From Macrosoma leucophasiata (lineage: Eukaryota > Arthropoda > Insecta > Lepidoptera > Hedylidae), in the NCBI GenBank assembly GCA_036365455.1, contig JAWQUS010000002.1:4154001-4218000 (forward strand): a stretch of 64,000 nucleotides of DNA, written 5' to 3'. How positions within the stretch are numbered: position 1 is the first letter of the stretch; the number at the start of each line of letters is the position of its first letter. The notes beneath the pieces were generated by a model, which ran no database searches, was not told where the DNA came from, and was given only the letters and a program-made list of their open reading frames with translations. Shown one piece after another: positions 20,383 to 30,945 of this stretch. The position numbers and the translations under genes were made by a program.

Positions 20383-20495
20383 AAGATAGACGCGTACAAC
20401 CACAGTGGGCCGTCGATCCAGACATCTGCTGTTATTGCCCTCTGCTCCGTCGTGCTGGTCGTCGGAGTCCTCGTGGGGGTCATCCTTGTCTGGAA
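20383..20495 (+). CDS. Exon encoding the transmembrane helix
   Basis: This 113 bp exon lies between acceptor TTTTACAG and donor GGAA|GTAAGT. It enters in phase 0 and leaves in phase 2. It encodes KIDAYNHSGPSIQTS followed by a hydrophobic run AVIALCSVVLVVGVLVGVILVW of about 22 residues and then the basic KHKRK completed by the next exon. This is a classic single-pass type I layout: the N-glycosylation sequon NHS is just outside the membrane and the basic stop-transfer just inside. The local base composition is clearly GC-richer than the intron. The acceptor could instead be 3 bases later, dropping one Lys. The protein family is not recognised. Confidence 0.9.
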
Positions 20496-20715
20496 GTAAG
20501 TAATATAGCTCTTTATTACCTTCTTCTTAAAGCGCCACTTCTCTACAAAGGTTTGTCGACCAACATAGCAATCCTAATCTTTGAAGCTGCAGCACGTAAC
20601 AGAAAACGAGTACGAAGGTTGAACCATACTCTCAATTTTTTCAACCAGGATGTTCTCCTTCTACCAGATCTTCTTATTTATGACTTTTTCGTTGTAAATA
20701 TTCATATTTTGATGA

Positions 20716-20930
20716 TCCGCTTGGTTCAGCGGTGTGTGACATAGTGGACACATAATCGCCACGCTTGGCATGCGGGTTGGCGATCGCGTCCTGTATTAAA
20801 ATTGCTGTCACTGCAGCAATTTTTATACAGGACGCTACCGCTCCTGCGTAACTTATACCGCCATGGTTTGACCGCCATTGTTCGGTTGACTGACCTCCAC
20901 TAGTGGGTGGTGGGTCATCACGTCCCTACC
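20716..20930 (+). mobile_element. Family E repeat with tRNA-like start and two hairpins
   Basis: Starts GCTTGGTTCAGCGGTGTG (box-A-like). It then has ATCGCCACGCTTGGC facing GGTTGGCGAT. Next comes a strong hairpin formed by GCGTCCTGTATTAAAATTGC and its inverse ending ACAGGACGC. It ends near GGTGGTGGGTCATCACGTCC. A similar end lies at 55740-55780. Confidence 0.5.
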
Positions 20931-21255
20931 TTAGGCATTCTTAGTAGAGGCAGTAATAATGTTATTTATATTCGTTGCGTTAGTAACAGATTGTTCCAGA
21001 AAACTGATTCACTTTTCCATCCCGCAGATACTTCAATTATAATAATGAAAATGTGTTTCCTAGTAATACTTGAAAGTAAGATTTATGAAACTTTCAAGGT
21101 CTATTTGATGTTGGTTCAAAATAATTAGTTATTTTTTTATGTCATATAGGTGATAACTTTGTATGGAATAGTGTTTTACCGTAAAGTTCAGGTAATTCAA
21201 TGATAATTTTAATAAATCTCATGAGAATCCAAGCATTAAATTGGTAGTATTTTAT

Positions 21256-21320
21256 TAACCGACTTCGAAACAAGGAGGAGGGTCTCAATTCGTCCGGATT
21301 TTTTTTATGTATGTTCATTT
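21256..21320 (+). repeat. Lepidopteran CCGACTTC repeat end
   Basis: TTAACCGACTTCGAAACAAG, then AGGAGGGTCTCAATTCGTCC. The inverse counterpart is at 9905-9972. Confidence 0.6.
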
Positions 21321-21543
21321 TTTACATTCTTTTCTATTTCGGTCTTGTGCTTTGCTACAGTAGAATAAGAATATCAAATATAATACACTAAAACATGACC
21401 AAAGAAAACCTTTGATCTTAATATCTGTCATAATAATATTACATTTGGGAAAGTCTTTGAAGCAATAACTTAAAAAAAATGTATTTATTTCTCGGACTAT
21501 ATCTTTTATTCAACACTGAGATAGCAAAGCTAACTTTTTTTTT

Positions 21544-21825
21544 ACTGGTGGTAGAGTGCCAGTGTTCGAGCTCGAGGGCGTAGGCACCACCGCATTACCT
21601 AATATACTTGCCGCTAAATAGCAGTGTTCAGCACTATCGTGTTTCGGTCTGGTGGCAATGTACGGCCCTGTAATTTCCGGCACAGAGGCATAACACCTTA
21701 GGCCTCAGTTGTGGCAACGCATCTGCATTTTGACCTTGGTCTTTGTGTACGTGTCTATAGGCTGCAGTCATCACTTTACATCAATGTCAACTGCACGCTT
21801 GCTTGCCACTTCCATTACATAAAAA
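21544..21825 (+). mobile_element. Family A, full length
   Basis: Starts ACTGGTGGTAGAGTGCCAGT and ends CTTCCATTACATAAAAA. The GAGCTC hairpin is partly degraded. Confidence 0.9.
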
Positions 21826-21856
21826 TGAAGTCTAAGATCGTCTTTCCCAAGAAACC

Positions 21857-22267
21857 TCAACAAAGGAGTTTTGGCGGGAACCTTGAAAGAGGCGTGTGGT
21901 GCTCTTATTTTAATTCGTTTTCTGGGTGTATTTTTGAGTTATATTAAATAAAGTTGGTGGCATTTTGTTGGATATAGGTTTATTACAGTACCCGTGTAAA
22001 TTGACATAGAATAACAGTGCGAAAACACGGCCTATCAGGTTGCCTCCAAAACTTCATTGTAAATGTTCTGGTAAAGTGGCTATCGCTTTACTTGAATTAC
22101 TGACTGTGACTCTGACTGACTGACTGATAAATTGAGTCAATTTAAATTGACTGACTGACTCTGTCTTATACGCTGCTTATTACGAATATGAAATATCGTT
22201 TTACTTGATACTGGCAATATGCTTAATAGCGATGCCATAACTAACAATAAAAAAAAACTTCAACAAA
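21857..22267 (+). mobile_element. Family G SINE-like element, full length
   Basis: Starts GGAGTTTTGGCGGGAACCTT, contains TTGCCTCCAAAACTTCATTG and a GACT-rich stretch (22105-22155), and ends GCGATGCCATAACTAACAAT plus an A run. TCAACAAA at 21857-21864 recurs at 22260-22267. Confidence 0.8.
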
Positions 22268-22629
22268 ATTAAACAGTTTCAATTCTACATTCGTGGTACA
22301 ATAACTCGACGAATTAGCAGCATATTTTGGAAGTGACAACGTGCTTGTGACAGTTTAATCGGCGTTAAAACCGTCGTCACATACTGTAGGCAATGGTTTG
22401 GGAAAGTTGATTAGAGTGGCTGTCACCTATGCGAGATTTAATCCGGGGCTTGGCGCGTATGGTACAATTCACAAGCGATGGCGTTTGAAGTTCTTGTGTC
22501 TACAAAGCTAAAGTCTTCTCCATAATTTACCACCAACCTTATATTAAAAATATAACTTTTAAAACACTCGCATATAACACTCATTTTACTAATTTTACGA
22601 ACCGGGTCGTGACGCCATATAGATATTGG

Positions 22630-22730
22630 ATTTACCTTTATTCCGACGTTACGACTCGGTTGCACGAGTCCGTTTGTCTGCGACCACGGCTTGTGCAACT
22701 GAGTCGAAACGTCGAAATAAAGGTAAAAAG
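22630..22730. repeat. Inverted repeat, ~38 bp arms
   Basis: TTTACCTTTATTCCGACGTT at 22630 is mirrored by AACGTCGAAATAAAGGTAAA ending at 22729. The arms continue through ACTCGGTTGCACGA and TTGTGCAACTGAGT. Probably a piece of a fold-back element. Confidence 0.65.
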
Positions 22731-22848
22731 TGTTTTTACCCAATACTTATATAAAAAGTCTATAACAACGTAAGCTTTACTGCTGCTATTTCAAAACTAT
22801 CTCGGTATGAAAAACCGTAGCGAAACGCTGTCTATATACTAACTATTG

Positions 22849-23014
22849 TACGGCCCTGTAAGTTCCGGCACAGAGGCATAACACCTGAGGCCTCAGGAGT
22901 GGTAACGCATCTGCATTTTGACCTCCGGTCTTTGTGTAGGTGTCTATAGGCTGCAGTCATCACTTAACATCAATGTAAACTGCATGCTTGCTTGCCGATT
23001 TCATAACATAAAAA
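22849..23014 (+). mobile_element. Family A short form
   Basis: Starts TACGGCCCTGTAAGTTCC and ends GATTTCATAACATAAAAAA. Confidence 0.85.
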
Positions 23015-23734
23015 AACCGTCCACAATTTCTGGCATTATGTCAAAAGACTATGGGAACATCTTCATAAAAGACAAAGATATTAACACAAATGCGTTGCTT
23101 CCTTCGGCCTATAATTTCTTGCCTCAATTTGTGAAAAAACAGGGCCGTACTTAACGTAACATAAAATGTAACATAAGTGACATAAAGTATTTAGCAAAAA
23201 TGAGGCACCTCGCCTCGGCAACCGCTTCAGACTTGGACCAAAACAGTAGTATAATTAAAAACGTCACAATACTAGTGTCGTTACGGACAGTTTGACGTCG
23301 GATTTAGGATCTTATTGATATTGGCTTCACTTATATTATTTTAATTTGTTGATAAGATACTAGGTTTTTTGGTATTAGCTTGAGGTGTTTATGAATTAAA
23401 CATGCTTGTTTAAATGTCCGTGGTAATTTAATACGTTTAAACCGTCAAGACACGAGAGGCCGCCGGTGGTGTGAACAATGTAATCATTGGTTGTTAGGTT
23501 TTCACTAGCTACACTCATTTGAAATACAACTATTGTTAAGGATTTATCGGGTATCTTCTTATTATTTGCAAAGTCGATGGAGGTAGCTACACATAATTTT
23601 TCAAACTGCTGTCAGACAAATGCTACCTTAGTCTGTCCGGAACCACGGAATTATCTGAAAAGCGACCGAAAGGCGGGTTTTAAAAATCATTTTAGTTTAA
23701 TATACGCAAAATAAATCCTGGCGGATATCTTTTT

Positions 23735-23993
23735 ACTGGTGGTAGAACTCCAGTGACGGAACTCGCGGCCGTAGGCACCACCGCATTACTAAATATACTT
23801 GCCGCTATATGGTAGTGTTCAGCACTATCGTGTTCCGGTCGGGTGGTAATGCACGGCCCTGTAATTTCCGACACAGAGGCATAACACCTTAGGCCTCAGA
23901 AGTGGTAACGCACCTGCATTCTAACCTTGGTCTTTGTGTAAGTGTCTATAGGCTGCAGTCATCACTTCACATCAATGTGAACTGCATGCTTTC
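23735..23993 (+). mobile_element. Family A, 3'-truncated
   Basis: Starts ACTGGTGGTAGAACTCCAGT and stops in GAACTGCATGCTTT, where the next, older copy begins. No A tail. Confidence 0.85.
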
Positions 23994-23995
23994 TA

Positions 23996-24252
23996 GTGAA
24001 GGAACATGAGGGCGTGGGCACCACCGTATTACCTAATCTATCTGCCGCCAAAGGGTAGTGTACAGTGTACAGCACTATCGTGTGCTGGTTAGATGGTATG
24101 TGTAACCCCGTAATAACTATCACAGAGACGTAACAACTTAGGTCGTGGGTGGCAACGCATCTGCATTTTGACCTCTGGCTTTTGTATGTCTATAGGCAGC
24201 AGTCACTTAACATCAATGTGAGCTGCACGCTTGTTTAACACTTTCATTACTT
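23996..24252 (+). mobile_element. Family A, old subfamily, near full length
   Basis: GAGGGCGTGGGCACCACCGT, CTAATCTATCTGCCGCCAAA, AACCCCGTAATAACTATCAC and GTGAGCTGCACGCTTGTTTA. The copy that best shows the old-subfamily diagnostic blocks over their full length. Confidence 0.8.
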
Positions 24253-25062
24253 TAATAAGAGATCAGAGTACGGCCCTGTACGCTTGATTCCAACCTCAAC
24301 ATGAAAATCAGATTTCATGAGATCAAATTTTAATGTGGCTTATTAAAACCAAGTTATTTTAAGACAATATGGCGTTAACATTTGTTTATTATTCATAAAT
24401 CATACAACGTCAATACATGTAAACAACGCTAACACGATGTTTGGCTTGAGATAACATCCGGCAATTTGTGATGTATCAAGGATAATGATTTATGTAAGAT
24501 ATTTAGAATATATGACATTAGTATGTAAATGATTTATGGTTGTGAAGTTTGGTATCGTTATTTATGGGCTTGCGTTTAACTGTAAATGTATATATTAGTA
24601 ACTAATCTGATACTTAGGGACCTTACAGTGGATAGATAGCATTTTTATGACTATGCACTTAAATTTGTTATTACAGGTAGGTAGTTAATTCAGATGTGGT
24701 TTGAATCTCGCCACTGATGGTGGAGTAGTCGGAACATCGCGGAGTTTGAGTGAGTACGAGTCTCACACTACCCGTTGTGTGTTCCCCTAGACGGCGGGAG
24801 CCCATTGGGTATCCGCATAAAATAAAAGACGTGGCTTGAAGTCTATGTCCCTCTCACCGTATACTTCGTAGCCCTTGTCAAAAAGGCGTCCTAAAAACAA
24901 CACAACAGATGAAATTGCTGTCAAGTTGTTATTGGTATGTTGCATCGACGACACAACGCAGCTTCTTGACACCGGATCGATGAAGAGAATAGTTTGCAAT
25001 CTAGGAACATTGTTGCGCTCCGCGATCGAAGGTGTAATAGGTAGGTACTGGAACCGGCTGTA

Positions 25063-25172
25063 CGTATATCAACAGGCTCACCACATGGGCTAAAACGATA
25101 CCAGTTAACCGGGAAATTGAATTGTATGCTCATTTACCTCTACCTACCCCTTCGGGCATCAAAGGGGTGAAG
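25063..25172 (+). mobile_element. Family B 3' fragment
   Basis: TATCAACAGGCTCACCACAT, TTACCTCTACCTACCCCTTC and GGGGTGAAGTTACGTTTA. Internally deleted. Confidence 0.7.
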
Positions 25173-25192
25173 TTACGTTTAAATACACCTAC

Positions 25193-25325
25193 CCCCTTAT
25201 TCATAAACGTATTTTAGCTAAAGTGTTGCTAATCTCTCCTTTGTCTTTATCTATCCTGCACATTTGATAATGCAACTGACAAAGACATAGCATTCTATAG
25301 CTAAAACGTAGCTTTAGTCTACATC
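25193..25325. mobile_element. TTATTCATAAACG palindromic MITE, 3'-degraded
   Basis: CCCCCTTATTCATAAACGTA, CCTTTGTCTTTATCTATCCT and GACAAAGACATAGCATTCTA. The right terminus is lost. Better copies are at 27.0, 34.9 and 42.5 kb. Confidence 0.7.
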
Positions 25326-26130
25326 TAAAATTATGGATTTACAGTTACAACACATTCACACTAAAATTTTGCAGAACCCAAAAACCGCAAAGCTATTGAG
25401 CGTTCACATCACGAACAGTGGTAATAGCTTTTCGAAAATGTTAGCACGTTACAAAAACATGCAATTATTGTTAAAAATACACCGACTTCTATCTCTTTTT
25501 TTTTTGTTTCACAGCCGACGCTTTATAGTGAAGCGTGACTAATTATGCCAAAATTATACTTCACGTCGCGCCGTTCTCCTATTGGCCAATTTCAAAATGG
25601 CCGACCAATAAACGCCGAGGGCGGGCCGACTCCTGCGCACTTAGCTACATGAATATTCAAGCCCTTTTTTACTGATGGGAATCATTTATCAGCGTGAAGT
25701 ATTCCGATCTAGGTACCTACCTATGCACAAAGCAGGTGTTAAAAATCATGTCTTGCTATCCTTTGATTTTTATTTCTTAGACCAGTTTTTAAAAGTTGTG
25801 TCTTTTATGATGCTTACGCTACAATAAATGTGAATTTAAAACTTACCGAATGTTTTGGAAAATCTTAATATTTTTTAACTTAAATATCAACGATACACGC
25901 AACACTTTTTTTTTTTTAATTTAATTTTCCACAGATACATAATCAAGTAAACTTATAAACTAAAATCTCGCCAAACTGACGAAGCAGTTTGTTGGCAAGG
26001 TAAAACTCAGTTCTATACTATATGTACCTACCATAGCTGTTAATAAGACTTGATCTGGACAGCCGGTTAAAATTCTTCAATTTTGGTAGGAACATTGGAA
26101 CTTACCTAGGTATAGCAAGAACATTAACAT

Positions 26131-26508
26131 TTTTTTTTATGAAATGGCAGTGACAAACAAGCATGCAGTTCACATTGATGTAAAGTGATGAAAGACCAAG
26201 GTCAAAATGCAGATGCGTTACCACTCCAGAGGCCAAAGGTGTTATGCCTCTGTGCCTGAAATTACAGGACCGTACACTACCATCACCGCACCGTACCATA
26301 CATTACCATCACCTGACCGGAACACGATAGTGCTGAACACTACCATTTAGTGGCAAGTATATTTGGGTATTTGCATGTATGCTTGCATGCATTTACCTCT
26401 GTCTACCCCTTCGGGGATCACTGGCGTGAAGTTACGTTTACGTTATATTAGGTAATGCGGTGGTGCCTACGCCCGCGAGCTCCGTCACTGGAGCTCTACC
26501 ACCAGTGA
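26131..26508 (-). mobile_element. Family A, split by a family B fragment
   Basis: T run at 26131, then TTATGAAATGGCAGTGACAA, ending CTCTACCACCAGTGATAAC. The unit is interrupted at AAGTATATT (26363) and resumes at TATATTAGGTAATGCGG (26444). It also carries a small local duplication of CCGTAC..ACTACCATCACC. Confidence 0.85.
26358..26449 (+). mobile_element. Family B 3' end inserted in family A, 6 bp duplication
   Basis: TATATT lies at 26358-26363 and 26444-26449. The insert is the last ~80 bp of B (GGGTATTTGCATGTATGCTT..GGCGTGAAGTTACGT). Confidence 0.8.
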
Positions 26509-27020
26509 TAACAAGTAAGACCATCTTATAAAAATAATTTAAGCAAAGAATTAGATTTCACTCATCTCACAAAATCTATAGGTGTTAGAACGTTCTTCAA
26601 AGGAAAAAAAATGAGAAAATAATGAAAATAACACTAACAAAACCGGCCGTAGTTCAGCTGTGACCGTTTGGAAGGAACTCTCAAAACGGAATTTTGCACT
26701 CAAAAAACCCCGCATAAACTCGTTGAGGCCCCTTGAGCTTCCACACCGGTGGGGTCGGAGCACAATGGACTATTTACGAGGTCCTTTGTCTTAGCTTTGA
26801 GAGGCCAAGCACTTGAAACAAGAGCTAGCCTCAGGTAGGAAAAGACTGAGCGGAGTGCCTGCAGCGTAATTCCATTTTATTTGGTCGCTGTTAAATTCAT
26901 TAATGATTTTTTGGATCCTTTCTCTTTTTGAACAAACGCGTTGTTTGCTTGAGTAAAGTCATCAAAACAAATAACACACTAAGTATAAAACTTGTAACAT
27001 ACTTACACGCTTTATACTTA

Positions 27021-27167
27021 TCCCCTTATTCATAAACGTACATTAGATACGTTTTAGCTAAAGAATGCTTTGTCTTTGTCAGTTGCATTGTCAAATGTGC
27101 AGGATAGAAAAAGACAAAGGAGAGATTAGCAACATTTTATCTAAAATACGAATATGAATAAGGGGGT
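27021..27167. mobile_element. TTATTCATAAACG palindromic MITE
   Basis: CCCCTTATTCATAAACGTAC at the left, the inverse ATGAATAAGGGGG at the right, with CTTTGTCTTTGTCAGTTGCA facing AAAAAGACAAAGGAGAG inside. About 147 bp, no ORF. Confidence 0.8.
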
Positions 27168-27370
27168 TTGTCTTGAGCTTAATTTGGAATACAATCAAAG
27201 TAGGTACATGTAGATAAGTATGTATAAGTAGTTAACGTGTAAGAACTTTTTCTCAATATCCTTGCATTGTAGGTAGGTAAATATTAGGTAATAATAGATC
27301 ATAAAGATATCTTAAAATATTAGAGTTAATTTCTTTTTTTTTTTTAAAGAAAAAATGGAAAGAAAAATTT

Positions 27371-27446
27371 GACTTCAGGCAAGGCTCGAACTCGCGACCT
27401 ACTGGGAATCTAGTCCAGCCGCTCTTCCAATTGAGCTACTGAAGCC
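27371..27446 (-). pseudogene. tRNA-like unit, left arm of family T copy 2
   Basis: The same 76 nt unit as in copy 1, with GGCAAGGCTCGAACTCGC at its 3' side on the + strand, so one T-stem pair is changed. Box A and box B are intact. Confidence 0.6.
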
Positions 27447-27548
27447 ATGCCCGATTTGTCAAATCTTTCCTTCACATCTATTGCATTGCTTTATGGTAGC
27501 AGTAGCGCCATCCAGAGATGTGAAGGAAAGATTTGACAAATCGGGCAG

Positions 27549-27624
27549 GGCTTCAGTAGCTCAATTGGAAGAGCGGCTGGACTAGATTCCCAGTAGGTCG
27601 CGAGTTCGAGCCTCGCCTGAAGTC
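27549..27624 (+). pseudogene. tRNA-like unit, right arm of family T copy 2
   Basis: As far as I can read it, identical to 15724-15799 of copy 1 over its 76 bases, including the CAAATTTTTC that follows. Near-identity at two loci suggests recent spread or gene conversion. Confidence 0.65.
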
Positions 27625-28367
27625 AAATTTTTCTTTCCATTTTTCTTTAAAAAAAATAAAATATATTTCACAAGCATGTGTTAATGCGAAATAATATAAA
27701 AAACAATTATTAGAGTTAAGGTCTTAACTCGAACTGGGGCATGTTAGTGGATGCTTCCTTGTTGCAAAAGTAGGTCCAGTATCATTGTATAGAGTCTTGT
27801 GTTAAGTACCTCAAAATTTAATTACCAAAAGTAAATAATACTTAATATAAATTTGCCCAAATTATAATGAGTCAAAACTGTTTTTGATTAAAGCATCACA
27901 TTCATCATTTCAATACAATATAGTTTCGCAAACACAAAATAGATTTTCAATCATGAATAGTTATAATTTCTAGCCTCTAATAATTCACGCCTTTGCATCA
28001 TTGAATGCAATACCAAACAATCAATTTCCTTATCCTCTCCAATAGATATATCATCGAGCAATATGAAATTTAAATCTCACTAACAACCCGTTGGTTTGAC
28101 GTTGCCTAATGTTATCTACATCCTATAAGCTTAACGTCTTTATTAAGCCCATTGTCTGGCTCTTATTATGGTGAACGAAAGATACTCGTGCGCAACGGCC
28201 CTTATTATTGGCAATCTGCATACAATCACATATTTGCATAATATCTCAATTCATTCTTATGTCCCATGCTGATTTGAATAGGCATGGAACATTTCACGCA
28301 TGGCGGATTTTACGGGACTACACGGTTTAATGAAACCAAATATACTGATTAAGTACAAATTGGATGC

Positions 28368-28426
28368 TTTTTTAATGGCATTAAAGTGGCAAACAAGGAT
28401 ACAGTTCACATTATTGTTAAGACATC
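28368..28426 (-). mobile_element. Family A 3'-end scrap
   Basis: TTTTTAATGGCATTAAAGTG, then GCAAACAAGGATACAGTTCA. Only ~60 bp. Confidence 0.6.
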
Positions 28427-28435
28427 ATTTCATCC

Positions 28436-28522
28436 GAATAATGTCCACTGCTAGACCTAGACCCATAAGGGGATATGCCATAATCGCCACGCTTGGTATG
28501 CGGATTGGCGATCGAAGTGGTT
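28436..28522 (+). repeat. Family E hairpin fragment
   Basis: GTCCACTGCTAGACC, ATATGCCATAATCGCCACGC and TTGGTATGCGGATTGGCGAT. Confidence 0.6.
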
Positions 28523-28525
28523 AAT

Positions 28526-28802
28526 TTTTTTTATTCAATAAAAGTGGAAAACAAGCATGCAGTTCACATTGATGTTCAGTGATGTCTGCAGCCTATAGAC
28601 ACCCACACAAAGACCAAGGTCAAAATGCAGATGCGTTGCCACTCCTGAGGCCTAAGGTGTTATGCCTCAGCGCCGGAAATTACAAGGCCGTACATTACCA
28701 GGAACACGATAGTGCTGATTACTACCATTTAGAGGCAAGTATGTTAGGTAATGCGGTGGTGCCTACGCCCGCGAACCCCGTCACTGGTGCTCTACCACCA
28801 TT
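28526..28802 (-). mobile_element. Family A, near full length
   Basis: T run, then CAATAAAAGTGGAAAACAAG, ending GTGCTCTACCACCATTAA. Missing the CCACCTGACC block after GTACATTA. Confidence 0.85.
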
Positions 28803-28921
28803 AAGTTTTATTGCAAGACGCTGTTTTATTGCATTTACCCAATACCTTGAAGTTTCCAGTTATCACCAACCGATGACTATAGTGAAAATTGCGGCACCCC
28901 TAATCGCCCCAGGTCTCCCTT

Positions 28922-28951
28922 AAGTTAGCGCAACAGACGTTGCGCTAACTT
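28922..28951. repeat. Short perfect hairpin
   Basis: AAGTTAGCGCAA, a 6 base loop and TTGCGCTAACTT. No T run typical of a Pol III end and no gene beside it. Confidence 0.8.
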
Positions 28952-28956
28952 TAATC

Positions 28957-29128
28957 TACGGCCCTGTTATTTCCGGCACAGAGGTAATAACACCTTAGGC
29001 CTCAGGAGTGGTAACGCATCTGCATTTTGACCTTGGTCTTTGTGTGGGTGTCCATACGCTGTAGTCATCATTTAACATCAATGTGAACTGCATGCTTGTT
29101 TGTCACTTCCAATATATTGAAAAAAAAA
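28957..29128 (+). mobile_element. Family A short form
   Basis: Starts TACGGCCCTGTTATTTCC and ends CACTTCCAATATATTGAAAAAA. Confidence 0.8.
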
Positions 29129-29212
29129 CTTTATTTAAGCTGAGAGAACCCTCTGCACTCGCCGATTTCCCGGCGAAGTAGAGTGTCAAGTCGCGTCGCC
29201 TATATGAGTCTA

Positions 29213-29579
29213 TTTAAAAAAATAAACTAACTGCCTCGGTAGTCTAGTGGTAGCAGGTTACTACTACTACGCTGAGGTCCTGGGTTTGATTCCGAGAGGG
29301 GGGGAGGAGGGTTTAAAACAGAGATGATGGTGTAAAGTCCTTTATCTCTGGTTCTATTTCTTCCATTTTCTGGAAATTTCCCAGTAGCTCGAAGTTTGGT
29401 AATGTGCCCGGTGATATCAACAGGCTCGCCACCTGTTACATCGGCCAAACGTAACCGGCGAATCGTGGGTGTTTGCATGTATGCTTGAACGCATGTATGC
29501 TTGAATGCATGCATTTACCTCTGCCTATCCCTTTGGGGATTACAGACGTGAAGATTCGTTAACGTTTTAAAAAAATAAA
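29213..29579 (+). mobile_element. Family B tRNA-derived SINE, full length
   Basis: CTGCCTCGGTAGTCTAGTGG head, box B GGTTTGATTCC, ending ACAGACGTGAAGATTCGTTA. TTTAAAAAAATAAA at 29213-29226 and 29566-29579 is a likely 14 bp duplication but is low-complexity. It carries a small local duplication of CATGTATGCTTGAA. Confidence 0.85.
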
Positions 29580-29710
29580 AAGAATTATTTTCGGATGGTG
29601 AAGCAAGCACGACGAAATCAGATGCAATTTCGGTAATGTAAATTAATAACAAAAATCGGTAGCTTTTGCTATAATATCTGCATTGGGACACATTGCCATC
29701 GAAATAAGTT

Positions 29711-30004
29711 AACGTTTTACTGGTGGTAGAGCTCCAGTGACGGAGCTCGCGGGCGTAGGCACCACCGCATTACCTAATATACTTGCCGCTAAATGGTAGT
29801 GTTCAGTGTTCCGGTCAGGTGGTAATGTACGGCCCTGTAATTTCCGGCAGGCATAACACCTTAGGCCTCAAGAGTGGTAACGCATCTGCATTTTGATCTT
29901 GGTCTTTGTGTGGATGTCTATAGCCTGCAGTCATCACTTAACATCAATGTGAACTGCATGCTTGTTTGCCACTTCCATTACAATAAAAAAAAAAAAAACG
30001 TTTT
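29711..30004 (+). mobile_element. Family A, full length with 8 bp duplication
   Basis: AACGTTTT at 29711-29718 and 29997-30004. The element starts ACTGGTGGTAGAGCTCCAGT and ends in an A run. The CAGCACTATCG and ACAGA blocks are deleted. The clearest case that the ACTGGTGG end is a genuine 5' end. Confidence 0.9.
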
Positions 30005-30758
30005 TATACAATTCATTTCAGAAAGACGTTATTTAGATAACACACGTACATTAATTTTCGCGATATTTTGTTAAATTTATAAACATTGTCTCAAATTTTG
30101 CTGCTAAACCAGAACGCAGAACATTCTGATTTAACAGATAAAACAAAAATTTTGAGAGGATTTGATAAAGTCTGATAAACTTATTTGAAGGTTTCTAATT
30201 TAAAGTGATGTAGCGTCACTGAACCAATGCAGATATTTTTGGTAATAAATAACCATACTTGTGTTAAAAAAACATAGAACAGATAATTATTATATCGAAC
30301 AATACAGGCAGTTCGAGCAGAGATTAAATTCGCAAGCAATTTTGTACAGGTAGCAGAGACATCTAGCTGGAAAATGCTTATTCCCAATTTCAACTCAAAA
30401 TCAATGTACCTAAAATGTTTTTTAACCTTTTTGACTTAGAAAAGTTAGTTTGATCGATGTAAAATGTTTCATAGACTTTTGACTTAGAAAAGTTTGATTG
30501 ACTTATGATTGGATTGAATTCTGTCTTGAAAAAGATAAGTTAGATACCAAGTTTCAAGCACTTTCGATACAATATCTAACAACACAGACAGTTAGAGTAG
30601 AGATTAAATTCGCAAGCAATTTTGTTCGTTGTAGTCACACGGTATAACTTTTATGAAACTTCAATATGCCAATTTTGTTTGAACTTTTGCGCGATACAAC
30701 TAATAGTGTGTCTGGTATGTTTATTTCACCTTTTGGCTATATGGAAATATAAAAGTAT

Positions 30759-30833
30759 AACGTAACTTCACGCCTGTAATCCCAAATCCGTAAATGCATG
30801 CATTCAAGCATATATGCAAACACCCACGATACC
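30759..30833 (-). mobile_element. Family B 3' fragment
   Basis: CGTAACTTCACGCCTGTAAT, then TGCATGCATTCAAGCATATA and CAAACACCCACGAT. The CTACCCCTTCGGG block is altered. Confidence 0.7.
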
Positions 30834-30945
30834 GATTTCCGTCTCTACTCGAACTGTCTGTGTTGTTCGATATTGTATCGGAAGCGCTTGCAACTAGGTA
30901 TCTAACTATCAAACTTAATCTAAGACAAGTCAAACCAATCATACG

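Larger units (their letters stand above)
27318..27719 (-). mobile_element. Family T fold-back tRNA-like SINE, copy 2
   Basis: TATTAGAGTTAA at 27318-27329 and 27708-27719, a perfect 12 bp duplication. Opposite orientation to copy 1: the A tail (T run at 27333-27344) is at the left, and the AT-rich head with CATGTGTTAATGCGAAATAA is at the right. Arms extend to 27479 and from 27516, leaving a 36 bp spacer. The arms are longer than in copy 1 because AGATGTGAAGGAAAGATTTG is present on both sides. Confidence 0.85.

Noticed and set aside
22105..22155. GACT-rich stretch as an independent microsatellite
   Set aside because: It lies inside a family G copy at the place where the 57.4 kb copy has a shorter version, so it is element-internal.
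28922..28951. Perfect short hairpin as a microRNA precursor or terminator
   Set aside because: A 12 bp stem with a 6 base loop is too short for a precursor microRNA, and eukaryotic genes do not use such terminators.
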